Shown here: piece after piece, positions 13,874-28,000 of the stretch
Numbering within the stretch: position 1 is the stretch's first letter
How the letters are laid out: each line of letters begins with the position of its first letter
DNA from: Struthidea cinerea
Lineage: Eukaryota > Chordata > Aves > Passeriformes > Corcoracidae
Assembly: GCA_013397865.1 (NCBI GenBank)
Contig: VZTI01005061.1
Location: 1,219,032 to 1,283,031, forward strand
Length of the DNA stretch: 64,000 bases
Direction: 5' to 3'
The notes under the pieces: generated by a model
What the model saw: only the letters and a program-made list of their open reading frames with translations
Told to the model about the DNA's origin: nothing
Database searches by the model: none
Program-made: the position numbers and the translations under genes

Positions 13874-16310
13874 TACAGTTCTTAAAATCCATCATTCAGT
13901 TTCTATCCCTTTCTATCCGAGATTTCTGACACATGGCTGGAAGGGGAGGAAATTCCTTTAAATGAGATTTTCTGCCAATGGGGGAAGTTTTGTGTTCTTT
14001 ACACCTTGTCTCCTTAGCTGCTCATTCCCATCCTGCTCTTGCAGGAGGTTTCTGGGCTCCACAGGTGGCAGTGACTCCTGAGCAAACTGTGGCCTCATTC
14101 AGAACAGCCAAACCTCATTGACAGTAACAGAAAAGTCCAAGCAAGCAGCAGAAATGGAGCTGGTAATAAAAAAGACATATTAATTATCATTTATGAGTGT
14201 AACAGTCAATATTGTTCAACTGTTTAACCCTCCTGTGGCTCGTAACACCATCTGCTTTATGACTTCAGCAGTCAATGCTGCATTTGCTGTTTTACAATTC
14301 TTTTTAAAACAACTGTCTTCGAACTCCAGCTACTCTCAGAGCTTTAACAAACTCTCAAGCCACAATCCCCCACCACCCACAGCCCAACACAGAGCACAGG
14401 CAGAACCCCACCCACCATGCTGGAATGTGGGGGAGTGGCTGCTAGTGGCACCCAGCTGCTCTTCGGCTCCCTCACAGCAACATCAAGCAAGAGCATCCAC
14501 TACGTTAGTGCTGACCCCCACAACTCCTCCAGCATGCCTTACTTTCAAGATGCTTTCCAAAGTATATGAAAAGAAAATGCATTCCCCCACCCCCCACATT
14601 ACTGACTTTAACCCAATGAGTGAATTACTATGATCAGTTTAATAAACTTAACAAAAGATGTTGTATGGCTACAAAGAAGTCCTCTTTCCAACAATTTATA
14701 CATTAGTGCTTGTCATTCACAAGGAGAATGTGACTGACTCGTTCCTGTGCATTCCCCACCTGAGCCCAGCACAGCAGCTCCCTCGGTTCCCCACTACTGC
14801 TAGAGAGCACTGCAAGCAGCCCCGCTAGCTCAGAGCATCATACATGGCAGACATTGTTTGAGTTTGGTTTCCCCCCTACAACGAAGCATTCATCCTAGGG
14901 GGAAATCCCAGTCAGATGGGCAGAACAGACAAGTTTTCACCTTTCTCCTTTTTTTCAATCGAAGTTTGGCCAGAGGAAAGGCTGCTGGATTCAGCCCTTC
15001 CCCTGGCACGGCAGCAGTGATTTCCCTCACAGAGGTCACACACCCTGCTCTTAGATGCAGTAACATTTGAGGGGTTTCCTAACTTCCCCTGCAGATACTA
15101 AAATTGGTTCTCACAAATACCAAGTACAACAAGGCTCTGAGTAGAAACAAGTGACATCAGCCTGCTGCACTTTTTCACAGTTTTTAAAGACCAGGCTGAA
15201 AGCGCGAATGGTCCCTTCTGACACTGAACTGAGAGCATTTGCTTAAATTCCCTATCATTTTTACTAAAACATATCTAGCTAAGAGAAAATAAAATGTAAA
15301 ATTCTGTCTTGGTCCACACACACCAGGATATTAAAAACTCACCAATTGCAACAGCTGTTCCGACAATTCACTGTAAAATTGTGCTTTTCCTCCCAATTTA
15401 AAGCAAATTCAAAGACGTTCTTGTTTTGCCTTTCTTGACAAAACAAACCCCGGTTCCTGCATGTTTCCTTCTACGAAATTAACCTATAAAAAAGAACTTT
15501 TACATTTGGGCTCAGCAAGCAAAGTATTGAGCTCCAAGTCTTCCACAATTTTTCTTTGGACGTGGAATTCTTTTTATGTCTTGTTTAAAGGCCCTCCTTA
15601 TTGCTTAAACATTCTTTTTTAAATGGGTTTCTTTGCTGGATACTAATTCTCTGATTCATATGATGGGTCTGCTTTTCTCCCGTCTTAATACATGCCTATA
15701 CATTTAGCTATAATTAAAAAAGGCTTAATTAAACAGCTCCCTTTATCAGGGAATCCTGAAAGCATTGCATACACTCACCATCCTCCAGAAATCTTTGGAT
15801 TTTGAATGTAATTCTAGCAAAATTATACTAATAGCTGCAACATTTACTCTCATAACATCAATTATCTCTGCCATTATTAAAATACCAAAAAAAAAAGGCT
15901 TTCTACTAAACATGGCGAATAAAACTTGCATCGTGCCTGCTCTTTGCCAAATTGACTACAGTCATTAAGGAGGATAAGTGGCAATCCTCTTTCAGAAGAG
16001 GCATCCTTGCATCAAGCAATACAATTTTCAAAAGAAAAGAACCTTTTCACTGATATAAAAATAATTCATAGCTGAGATGTGGTCCCAGTCTTTCTACTAA
16101 CACATGGAACAAACTTGAAAAGTCAGTATATTGGGCCTGCCTCAAATTCCACAAAGGCACTTGATTGTAGAGTGGCATAAATTGTGTTTGGAAACTCAAT
16201 GGAAAATAAATACATTCTCAAGAATAGCATCAATAAAAACTGGGAACCAAATACAAACACTGCATGCAAGAGAGAACAACTACCAGGTCATACGTAGCTA
16301 ATCAAAAATT

Positions 16311-16441
16311 ACAGATTCACAGATAATTCTGAGGTGGAAGGGACCCACAAGGATTGAGTCCATCTCTTAAGTGAATGGCCCATATAGTGACTGAACCCAC
16401 AACCATGGTGTTACCAGCACCATCAGCACCATGCTCTAATC
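16311..16441 (-). mobile_element. CR1 LINE 3' tail fragment
   Basis: Read on the plus strand, this begins near 'acagattcacagat', passes through 'gaggtggaagggaccca' and continues with 'tgaatggcccatatagtga', 'accatggtgtta' and 'agcaccatgctctaa'. That is the antisense of the conserved 3' end of avian CR1 elements of the type with a 'gcaccatgctctaac' segment. The element therefore lies on the minus strand, is 5'-truncated and is moderately diverged. Confidence 0.85.
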
Positions 16442-19400
16442 TTAGTTTGGTGGCCAGTATATCATTGGTGCTACTAATTGCTGCTTCTATTGTTGGGTGC
16501 TATTAAGCACAACCTGGACCCCCCTTTCTCTCTGACTACTTGATGCTGATGCTTCTGTTATTGCCCCATTTCAAACCTCTGTTTTTAAAACAAGCTGAAG
16601 CCAAGTGCATCCATTCATTCCCCTGGCTTTATGTGGCACTGCCAAGACTTAGGACCTGAGTACTTTTTTTTCCTGATTGAAAATGAAGCCAACTTAATTT
16701 AAACATTCTGTAAGACAGGTGACAGCATCCTTCTGGCATCAAAACGTAAGAACCAAGCTCTATCATACAGAACCTGCCTGAAATAAATTAAACCCAGAGC
16801 TACATTTTAACCCTCAGTCTTGTCTAGGGCACAAGAAGATCTTCTCCTGTACTAATCCACAACACAGCCCAGTTCCACCTTTCAGTGGAGGGCTGCAGGG
16901 CTGGTTCTACCAGACATTGTTCCAATTTCTGTCTGACATAAACAGTTGGCAGATTGAGATGCCCAGATGAAACATACTAGAAACTTCCTGAAATGTAGAT
17001 GTAGGAAGTAATGATCTTCAGAGGGGCAATTTCTCTTTATAGTATCTTGCAGCTGTTGCAAGAGAATCTGTCAGCAATTGCTGCCCAGTTAACAGCAAGG
17101 CTATCAGCAGGAGTTTGACATTTCTATAGAAATTGATTTACTTGCAAAATTTAAATTTGAGGAAACTAACTCTGTACACAAACACAACAAGCTGAAGTAA
17201 AACAGTTCCTGTGATTTGGACAAACTTTCTCATCAGGGTCAGAAATTCAGTAGAGCCAATATCCCAGAAGTGTCATCACCACTGATGGGGGGAACCCACA
17301 GGGAAGTCCCTGCCAAATCAGGAAGACAGACGGGTGCCAACAACCAGATCTGACCCAAAGATTAATGCCATCTCTGCTGCTAGCACTTGTGGGACAGACA
17401 TAGTGAGGCTGTGCGCAAACTGAAAGCATGAGGGCCAATACGCATCCCTTCTTTTTTCCAGTATACCTCTCAGATGAAGAACATGCATTCTCTGCATAAA
17501 CACAGTCATGTGCATCCTTGTAAGGAGAGTATCCCTCCCAAATTCTGAGGCTAGTTAAGAATCTTGTAAAAAACCACAATAGAACTGAGAGACTCAAAGC
17601 ACAAAATTTACCCAGTCAAGTGTTTCACAGATAAGACACTCATCATGAGGGAAATGACTGAATACATATAACCACTAAAACAGATATGGAAGCTGACAGA
17701 ACATAATTCTGAGAAACAAAACTAAATAGAATGCAATTGAGAGTTATTATGACAATCACGCAACCACTCCACAATTCCTGAGCCGCTGCATCTTTCTTTA
17801 TGTGCACCCTGACTGTAAGGAAACCAAGACACTTAAGCACACACTCTAATTGCACTGCTCACTTCTGGTTTGTATTGTAAATACTGTTCCTGTTTTTAAG
17901 TTATTTTTTTCTTCTCCACACACACCCCTCCCCAACATTCATTAAAGCATATTAAAGTCCTTATTTTTCTGTTTACTCTAGATACAAGAGCTTGACTGCA
18001 CCTGTTAGAAAGAACAACAAGCTAAAACAACCACATCAAGAGGCTGCAGGGTGCTTTCATCTCATTTGCATGGATGAAGCCAGGCCTATGTGAACAATGG
18101 ACCTATTCTGTTTTAACATTATCCCAGTGTAGTAGGCAAGCACATAATCAATCTCTAAAAATACGTCAAGGAAAGTATCGTTTAAATGTCCTGCTCTCTA
18201 CTCCTCTACACTTAGTTATTACAGACTTACTGACTCAAGTTCTTTACACAGTTGGCTCCACAACCACAGATTTAACCATGGCTGGTGACACACTACACCT
18301 GTAAATACAAAGCAAATATTTCAGAGTTTGTGCAGCAATTTAAAAGTCTGGTACTGTAAAAAATATAGTCCTGTTTTTAAGAACTGAACAGGCCTAATCA
18401 AAGCTTTCGGATATATGAAAAGGTAATTTACAAGTAATGAAGCTTCCTTCCACGTGGCAGTGAAGGATTTTGAAGCATCCTAATAGTTTAACATCAACAA
18501 TGGGAAACAATGGAAAAATATGTAAATTAGAAATCTGCATTGCAAGTTTATACAAGTGTTGCAAATTCTATTCAGCAATCCAGAGACTGACATTTTACCT
18601 GAACAGATAAACAAAGTGCTGAGCTGAATGGTATTTGCCTGAAGATCAAAATGATGATTTTAGAATCAGTTTTAGACCCTTTACTAGAATATCTCCTATT
18701 CTTTAATAACATGTTTCTTGGCTTCAAAGGAGACCAATTATTTTAGCCAATTATTGTTATTATACATTTGACTGGAGAAAGCATCCTTTTTATCTGCAAC
18801 TAATCCAAGTGCAATGAACCTCTCTAAATGCTTGCAGAGCATCTCTGAGAGAAGAGACTGGGGGCAGCAGGACCTGCCTTATGAAATTGGGCAGGCCACT
18901 TCTCTTCTGCTTCCCCCTTCTCTCTTTCCCCTGCCCTTTGCCTTGTTTATTCAGGCTATGAACACAAGGAAACAGGAGCCAATCTCACCATTAGTATTAG
19001 ATAGTCTGTTAAATCAGGTTTTCTCTTCACCTGAGGTGAGTGCACTGCTGGGAGACAACAAAAAAGTGCTATTTGAGTGCTTACTAAATCTGTGACATTA
19101 ACAAACACTCGTATGAGTTGTTCTTTCTTCTCTCACCACAGGCAGCTGCTTTCTACTCTCAACACCAATACCTAATAAAACATGAAGATTCAGGTGAATC
19201 ATTAAATCCATCTTTGCCATTTGATAAAATTAAATCTACATAGTGGGACGTCCTAGTGTGTACATACAGAGAGATGCAGAGCAATCTACAAAAATATCCA
19301 ATAATGCAGTCAGGGGCTAAACCTCCTCATTAATTCTGAAGCTAAAGTAAGGATGCCACTAACAAGTTGACAGAAAGTACAAGATAAGAAGCTTTCACTC

Positions 19401-21660
19401 TAACTCTCTCTGTTGTATTCCTGAATGAACACCAGCAACTTAAGCCCTTACAGCACCACACAAGGGGAGGGAAGCACTTTCTTTTCTCTTTCCACTCCTT
19501 TCAAGGACTCCCAATTGCACAGCAGGCTCAATTACCACACCACTAAATACAGAGCCTTACCTGTGGCAACAGAGAACAAAAACAATCTCTCTTACACACA
19601 TCTACCGGGGAAGATGTTCTGTTGTTACCTTGGTAGTACTTGCTTGCACCACTCAATGGTTCTTTTTAAGAAGTACAGCAGCATTTTACTTTGTCTCAAC
19701 AGAGTATCGAGAAGCAACCCTGCAGCAAGGATTGGCAGCTGCATTAAATACTGCCTAGTGCATCTGCTAAGCAGGTAACTAAGTGCAAGATTTCTCCTTT
19801 TTATTATCCCTGCTGCAAGTGGGAGAAATAAAGAGCTGGAAGAGCTTCACTGATGTAATATCCATGCAGGTCTTGTGACTTATATGAAAGGTCACTGGAG
19901 TGAGCTTTCAAATTTTCTCTGTGTGAACAGTTTCAGTGTTACTTTAGCATTAAAATGCATCAGGCACTATTTAGGGTACATAGTTCATTCCAAAAGACAT
20001 CTTCTGCAGCACTATAATGAGTCCTAAACCCATCATATTTTTTAAGGTTCCTGATCAATTCTTTAGATTCATGTGATTAATTAAAATTATAACACCACCA
20101 CCTTTCTCAAGTATTCAAAAGGAATGGCTCTCATCAAAAAAATGAAGAAGAAAAACAAAAGTTTCTAACTGCGGTTATACTTGATGTCCTATATTCCAGA
20201 AAAAGACCAGCATTCTTTGCAATAAGCAGAAGACCTCTCACTTTCAAAACACGTCACTCCCTCTAGCTGAGTCACAGTTCTCCAGCTCTAAAAACAGGAA
20301 AAATCTAAAAAACCCTCTCTACTAAAAATCTGCATGAGAAAGCTTAATTTACAGCTTTTGAGGAAGTTGGAGCACTGATCACAAGCTCCTGCAGCACAAT
20401 TAACAGCTACAGCACAGCTACAGAGCCACAATAGTATAAGCATGTGAGAAGCATTAAAAAAATGAAATTATGGCAGAAGTGATGGAATAGCTCTGAATGT
20501 CACCACTAGGAGAAAGGCAGGGCAAGCCACAATTTCCCTGGCCGTGGAAATATATAATAATATAGTTATAACTGAAAAACTTCTTGAAGAAATTTGTATC
20601 AGGTCTTTGGTCTGCTCAGTTAAGGCTATACCACGCTGCCACTGGGAGAATTCAAATACTCTCCAAGAAAATTTGTAAAATAATGAAACCACTGCCAAAA
20701 CATCATATTTCTTCAATTTACTTCTGCTCTTCTCAGCAGTGACCATGGTTTGGGGGGTTTGGGTGTTTTTAAACAAATATTTAAACAAATATAAACCGAA
20801 TATTTTTATTTGACAATGTCAGACTACAAATTTTCACAACAGGGAAGATTATTTCAGGACCTGTGTTATGCACTGTTTTGTCAGTCTGAAAAGGCAGGCA
20901 AATTTCCCTGTTTTACATGGCTCCTTTCCCACAAGCAAAGCGTTTCTTACCAGAACAAAAAAATGCACAGGTGAAAAATTGGCAATGCAGAAAATATCCA
21001 AACTTTATTAACAAGTAATGAACCTCATTTTGTGTTTGCTTCAGACTTGTCTTTCACACCTAAAACATAACATGAAACTAACTCCTAAAAACAACATCTG
21101 CTGAAAATAATGAATAAAAATTGTTTAGTTTATGCAGTTGTGTGATGCTTTTCCTGGAATTCAGAAATCAGTGAAGTGGGGTTAGTTCAGCATTACCAAG
21201 TGAAAATGGTCTTTCTTTGTTCACACTTAGTTTTTTCTGATAGAAAAAATAAAGTATGATGTTAATTCTTTGAAGAAAAGACTCCGTTTTCTTTAAAGGA
21301 AATTGATTCAGCTTTTGCAGAACAACAGCTGATCTATTCTTCTTTCTCTTTAACAGAATTCTAAACTAATAGCTTGGAATTATAAATACAGTATAAACAC
21401 ACAGCTAGCAAAATGAATGCAATACAGCTTTCCTATGTACTTTACTACTTTCATAATAAAAATCTATGAGAAAGCCCAAGGGACTTTGATAATAGCGAAA
21501 TTATTGCTGTCATTCACATTATGAAAGTTAGTACCGGCTACCTTTATGTAGCATGGCTGCCATACTATTAAAAACACCTAGAAGAAGGGAGACTGCCAAA
21601 ATTTCAATGTTTTTAAAATGCAGCAAGGCAATGGAAAACAAAACAGTATTTTAGCACTTT

Positions 21661-22443
21661 TTGTCCCATTCCACAAGGCTTTCCAGAAAGGGAGAGATAC
21701 CAGCCAGAGGGATCACAACCTCTTCTGCATCCCACTGGTGCCTCCACCACGAGGCCAGACATCCGTCACCATCAAAGCCACACAAGAAGGAACAGCCGCC
21801 CTCCTCTGCGTCAGCAGCGCCCGGAGAGCCCCGCAGGGAGCAGGCGGCTGTGGCCCGGGACACCTCCAGGGAGGCAGGGAGGAAGGGCGGGCCAATTCAT
21901 CCTCTGGCTGACAAGAGACAGTGCCAGGCAGAGCTCAGAGGTTTGGTTGTGAAAAGGCCAAACACTGGGCCCTTGTTGGAGGTAAGAAAAGGCAAAAAGG
22001 TCAATTGTGTCCCAAAAGATTCCCAGCTCCTGGTTTTAAAAGTGCCTCTCAAGGCAATTCACAAAAGCCACGCTGCTGACCTACAGTGCTGTGCAGGCAT
22101 CTGCCCCCTCCCCATTTGCTGCTGGCTACCTCAGTCTCATTTCCTACTGCCTCTTGCAGTATCCATTTCCCTGTGCCTCCGAGTCAACTCGTTCCTCCAC
22201 CTTGCCCATTCCATGCACTTCTTGCTCTCTGCTCCAGATCTTATTTCTGCATCTGTGCCTCCCATACTTCACCCACTACCTTGCTCCATACTCTCCCCTT
22301 CTCTCCCTCATCTATCCATGGGCTTTTCTCACTCCTTTGAGCTTCTTGCATTCAACCTCTCCTACTCCTCAACAACCAAGAGGAGCGGAAAACAGAGGAG
22401 AACAGGAGGACAAGATGGGCATACGACAACACAGGTGAGGTAG
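21661..22443 (+). other. GC-rich, stop-poor intronic patch
   Basis: This patch reads for 783 bases without a stop in one plus-strand frame and also lacks stops over long spans in other frames. The left part (about 21740-21900) is GC-rich with many CpGs. The right part (about 22100-22340) is pyrimidine-rich. The reading frame has no early ATG: the first in-frame ATG is at 22213, which would leave about 77 codons. The predicted residues are rich in Pro, Ser, His and Cys and resemble no family I know. I read it as a compositional island and not as a gene. A non-coding RNA or a regulatory element is possible. Confidence 0.4.
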
Positions 22444-22787
22444 GAAGTAGAGAAGAAGCAGTCAGATTAGAAAGAACTTGGGTCAAGAGAAGATTATGAG
22501 GAGCAGTAAAAATATGTGAGCATACAACAAGGGAGATAGACATCAGTGCACAGCTGCCCTGGCATTATATCCTCTGTAGTGAACTTCTAAAAGCTCCTGT
22601 TATTAACAGTTATTGATATTAACAAAATATCTTCCTATCTGTCTTGACCCAGTTCAGGGACGCTTCAGTGCTTTAATTCTGCTTGTGTTAGCAGTTGCGT
22701 AAGAAAAGCAAGGGATCATATTTTACACTGGTAAATGATTTCCCTGTTCATCAATTTCCCAACATCATGGTGTATCAAGTTACATAC

Positions 22788-23075
22788 AGAATCACAGAGT
22801 TGTTAGGGTTGGAAGGGCCTCTGGAGATCCTCTAGTCCAACCCCTCTGCCAAGGCCGAGGGTCACCTGGAGCAGGTTACACAGGAATGCATCCAGACAGA
22901 TTCTGAGTGTCTCCAGTGAGGAGACAAGACTCCACAACCTCCCTGGGCAGGCTGTTCTAGTGCTCTGCCACCCACAACATAAAGTTCTTCCTCGTGTTGA
23001 GGTGGAACTTCCTGTGTTTTAGTTTACGGCCACCACCCCATGCTCCCTGTGCTCGTACGTGCAGTGCACCAAAGC
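22788..23075 (-). mobile_element. CR1 LINE 3' end, 5'-truncated
   Basis: On the plus strand this starts with 'gaatcacagagttgttaggg', then 'ttggaagggcctctggagat', then 'ctagtccaacccctctgcc'. Further on come 'cctgggcaggctgttctag' and 'aagttcttcctcgtgttgag'. This is the antisense of the CR1 3' untranslated region, the most common interspersed repeat in birds. The element is on the minus strand and ends in its short terminal repeat near 22788. The 5' end is lost near 23075, as usual for target-primed reverse transcription. The match is better than in the copy at 16311, so this insertion is younger. Confidence 0.95.
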
Positions 23076-24486
23076 CTCAGAAGAACGTTATCCCCAGATA
23101 ACATGGCCATTACTATTGTCACATGAGCTATATGCAAATGTAATTATTTTACTTCCCATCATGGAAAAGTTCTTTCAAATCAAGCATGCAGCTTCCTGAT
23201 AAGCTTCAGCACGTAGTGTTTAAACAGCTGTCCCAGCACCCTGCACAGCTGCAAAGACCTGTGTGAAGAGTGCAAAGGGCACAGCAGTTGCATAAAGGAG
23301 AGCAGCATAAAGAGAATGTATGGAAACACGGCAGCAATCAGAGCTGGGGTGGAAACCCACCCAACAGAAAGACCTAGCTCCAGTAGAGGACATCTATTTA
23401 CAGCCATGATTGAAGCTTTTCAACTCAACCTGGCCCAGCAGGAGGTATGGGAATTGCTACTAAGAATCAAGATAGCATTGCTAGGAATTATAGCAGCAGC
23501 AAGTTAATACAACTCATCAGCTTGTAATTAAAGCACTCCATATTGCTAATGACTGTGTATCAAGAGGTCTTTTGCAGCATGCCTGACTCCAAGGATGGTG
23601 GGCCTATCAATTTTCTCAATTCTCTAATGAGACCTCACTTCTGGAAGCACTTGCACAAACACTCTGTGGACATTCATGTAGCCATAGTACATAAAATAAA
23701 GGGACAAAAGTCAAGTGTGGTTCAGTCTTTCTTCTTCTTTTCTTCTGATGATATAAAGTATGTCTATACAAATAGGCACACCAGCACTCATCAAAATAAA
23801 TTTTGTAAAACCAAGCAGATCAAATATCTGCTCTAGTGGGATTTACCTATATTCAGCTCTCTAATTGCTTCTTTCATCTCTCCACATGAAAAGCAACACT
23901 TCATCTCATTTCTTCCAAGATTTGTTATCTTAGGAAAATTAATCCCTTTCACAGGATTTGATAGGTGTGGATCAGTATCATTTACAAGATAATGAAATAC
24001 ACATCATTAATAGCATGCAGTAGATGGCTACAGGATGAGAGAGACAGACTGGAGTAAAGCAGGTAATTTTCTTTCAAACTTCTTTTGTATTTGGTTCAAG
24101 TACATCAACCACTTGCATTTTCACCAAATACATGCATCTTTCACTTCTTACCAGCCAAGGCATTCTCCTCCCGCTTCTTTCTTAGTTGAAGCACTAAGTT
24201 CACATTAACTTTCATTCAAAAGAGCTTCTTGCTGCTCTTGTTGGAGTTAAAACCTTTGCCATTTGTAAGACTTAAAGGTCATAATAGCCTGAAAAACTTT
24301 TAAGATCACCAAAGAACTTTGCCCACTATGGCAAACTGTATAAAGCAGCAACTGCTCATCCGTGACCACCCCATTGTGCGCCTCCCCCTTGAATATGCCT
24401 CCATGAATTCCTGGAAATTTGGACAGTAAGTTATGCCACCTGATGGGAACTTGAGATAAGATAAAGGTGGTACTATTTTCCAATTA

Positions 24487-25034
24487 TGTCAGACTAGGAA
24501 GCGATAAACAAGCTGGGGGAACACTGGTAATGAACACAAAAAATCCACAGGGAAAGCCAACTCAGCAACCGGGCTGAAAATCAGCTCAGATTGGGTCCAG
24601 TAGGTGGAGGCCCTAGCCGATCCATTTAGGATGGGAAGCCCACCAACTCAAAACAAGAGAAAGACCCAGCATGGGACTACTTAGCATTGGAAGAGAAGGA
24701 ATAATTTAGCCAATAAAATAAAAAAAAAACTGTGTAGCCAAATTATTCCTTTGTTTGCTAAAATGTATAAATGGTGAAACCCATCACTGTGAAGACCAGA
24801 AGAAGAGGACCAACAGGATGTTGTCTGGATCCACGCGTGGTGATACCTTTCTACTTAATCTGTCACTCCCTTTCTCCCTCTCCCCCTCTCTTTTTCTTAT
24901 TTCTTTCTATCTCTCTCCACCTCACATTTACTGTTAAATAAAATCTGTACTATGGACTTGGACATATGGTCTCGTTTGCACCTTAATTTGGGCAGAGGCA
25001 TCTCTCTAATAATCGTAATAACTGGATCCTAACA
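24487..25034 (+). mobile_element. Solo LTR of an endogenous retrovirus (probable)
   Basis: The block has the layout of a retroviral LTR. It starts TGTCAGAC at 24487 and ends CCTAACA at 25034. It has a TATA-like box (TATAAAT, 24766-24772) and a polyadenylation signal (AATAAA, 24937-24942) about 170 bases further on. A pyrimidine-rich stretch (24840-24920) lies between them. No gag, pol or env sequence adjoins it, so it would be a solo LTR left by recombination. I could not find matching target-site duplications (aatta on the left, ccata on the right), so either the ends are off by some bases or the insertion is old. The family is not assigned. Confidence 0.6.
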
Positions 25035-28000
25035 CCATAAATACTAAGTAGAATCAGTTGTTTATGATTGAGACTACTCTCACCTCTGCATCACACTTTC
25101 CTTTCTTACTTGCTCCCTTGCCATCCTACTCACATTTTTGTATCTCAGTTTTCCCATGGGTATTTCTTGTCAGCTGTACTAACCTACCAAAGTCACAATG
25201 CCTAAAAACTTCTTCTATTGCTGAAGTGTGTAAATCCTTTTGGCTTTATGTCACTGAGTTATATTAAAGTCTTACAGGCTTACGCCAAGTCTTACCAATG
25301 TTTTTAGCCGAGACTCACGCTTGAACTTAGCACATGAATTATCAAACTGGTCATTTCAAAATATTGGGCACTCATCTTGCAGTCATGAGTCTGAGAAAGG
25401 AAAAGCCTGCTTCTGAGATCATGACAAAAAGGATATGAAAATGCATTTCTTTGCCAAAGGTGAAAATTTTCAGACTTTCAAGGTTCACAAGTCACCTATT
25501 TCGTCCTTCTGTTAAGCACCTGTGACATGGCAGAACTATGAATACTTCCATCAAAAACTCCCACTTTCTTGTGAGCGCCACCATGGAAAGTACTTCACAT
25601 AATCCATCTGTATCAACAATGGAACCTATCAGCAACACTTGCGGCAATTCTTCTAAGTTATTAGTAACACGCTCTAATTTATATTTATGTTGTCCAAAAG
25701 CCTGAATGACAGAGAAGGACTCTGAAATGCCAAGCACGATGGAAACACTTAAGAAAATCTTTCCCACCTGCTGGATTCACTTGGCCATTCATATTTTCAC
25801 TGACTTCTGGAACAACAACCTGCTTCCTCTCTGTACCCACTTTCACATCTCTCGAAATAAACTCAAAGGCATTTCACAAACATTTCCTAGACTAAAATCC
25901 CAGGGGAAAACAAGTTCACTTGGAGTCACCTCCCTTCTGTCCCAGTGACCCTGGATGTGAGGCAGAGGTATCCAAAGATCCCCTGAAAGCAAAACCAGCA
26001 CTTACACGCTTTCAGCACCAAGTGACAACCCAGGAACTCCAACCATGAAAGCTGCCATGCACAATTTTGTTTATCCATCATGCGTAGTTTATTTTATATG
26101 GAGAACAGTTATTAAGACATTTTTATATTAGTAAGGCCTGATTTAGTACTTGTACTCAATATTCACGACAATTTTGTCAGACTGCATTAAAGGATTTAAT
26201 CTCAAAATTCCCAGGTGGAAGAAAAAGAACTAGAAAATGTCTCAGAGAGGAAACCAAGATGCGTGATTTAGGAGACAGCAATAAAATAAAAAGTTTGATA
26301 TTCAGGAAATGAATAACTACTCATAAAAATAAAAACTTTCATGGTGTCAACAGACAAGCCAATCTTGATTAAAACCAGAATCTGATTATTGAAGTTTTCT
26401 CTCTACTTCATAATGTAATCACTAGAATAACATTGCTGTGTAAATTTAATTTCAGCAAAATAAAGTTACTAAAATTGTCCATGCAACCCACGTAAGCATA
26501 AAGAATTTTATAAAAAAGGACCAAGAAATAGATTACATTCCACTTTTACAAGTAATGTCTCATCTTCAAACTCAATATAAACTGTGTTCACTGTATTCCA
26601 AAAATTAATGAAAAATATCACCATTCTATTCAATTTGTTTAATGTAAACTATCATAAAATATTTCATTCTTCATTGCCTCTTCTTGCTTATATGGGAACA
26701 TAATGAAGATTGACATATTGCTTCTAGGTCTCACCTTATAACTAGGAGCTTAATAAAACCCCCTTGGTGAACCAGATCCAGGGAAGTATGTAAGCTTTTG
26801 ATTCCAAGTTAGATATATAAACATCCTAACAGTCCTGTGTGCTTGTATTTACAGCTCTCAGGAAATGAAACACTCAAGGCACAAAATGTACATAAACACT
26901 CAAGCATCATGTGACCAATTGTAGCTAATTTTAATCATGTAAACGACAAGGGTCCATTCAATAGCACACTGAAGTAATTTCCCATTTAATTTCAGTCTTA
27001 TTAAATCTCTAAAGATAATTAGAATTTAAACAAGGACTCTCTAATCCTATTGCTAAAGAAAATGCACCATATAAGACACATGTATCTCCATGGCACCCTC
27101 CATCTTTTCACCTTTCTTCACTAAGAAACCAACCAAGACAACACCTATAATCCTACGCATAGAAAAGAGTTTTCAAACCCACCCAAGATGGCACATACTC
27201 AAATATGACATATGCAAATATAATTCCTGATTTTCAACATGCACCCATCCCAGAACAGGACTAAGAAACATGACAGATGCCACCACTGTCCTTATACAGC
27301 ACCCAGCCAAGGAGCATGGAAACCCCCAAGGGTGCCCAGGGGCAGGCACAAGTGTCCATTCAGACACAGGAAGTTGGGAGGCAGGAACAGAGCTCATTCC
27401 CCAAAGAATTTTCAGCTGTGATAATGTGAGCCTCACTATCCATCTGAAAATGAATGTATTTTTGAGGACAAGAGCTCAGCAAAAATACAAAGTAGCTTTC
27501 AATTTAAACAGCTTACAGAGATATGGGCTAAATCCAGCCTTCCTCCGGTGCCTCAAAGACCCTTTAACATAGCATTGAACACTCTTCAAAAAAAGTCATT
27601 TCCAAGTCTATTCAGATCTTGAAGTAAGGTATTTTTTTTTGTGAAGCCTTGTGAAGACCATCACTACCTGCCTGATGAAAAATCATCCTCAACTTCATAA
27701 AAAACACGATAACCCTCTAGATCCATAGGAATAGGGGCTTAAGTCAACCAAGACTTTTTGTCATGCTGCTTCTGGCACCAAGACCCCTTCTGGGTCATCC
27801 TCTGAGGAGGCTGTTGCCAGAAGTATTCCTCAGGGAGCCAGAAGTGACACCATCTACACATCTTTCCCAGTCCACGTATTCCTCCCGTTCCCCAACTGCC
27901 TTGCCTGGGTCAGCTGCAACCAGAGCTTCAGAAAGAATCCAGAAGATACGCTCAGCAGGCCAAAAGGAAAAAGGTCACAAGAAACCTTTGGAGGTTAGAA

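Noticed and set aside
14193..14633. 146-codon plus-strand ORF with an ATG start
   Set aside because: It has a Pro/Ser/His-rich composition and no family resemblance, and no splice sites or promoter were noted. It looks like a chance ORF.
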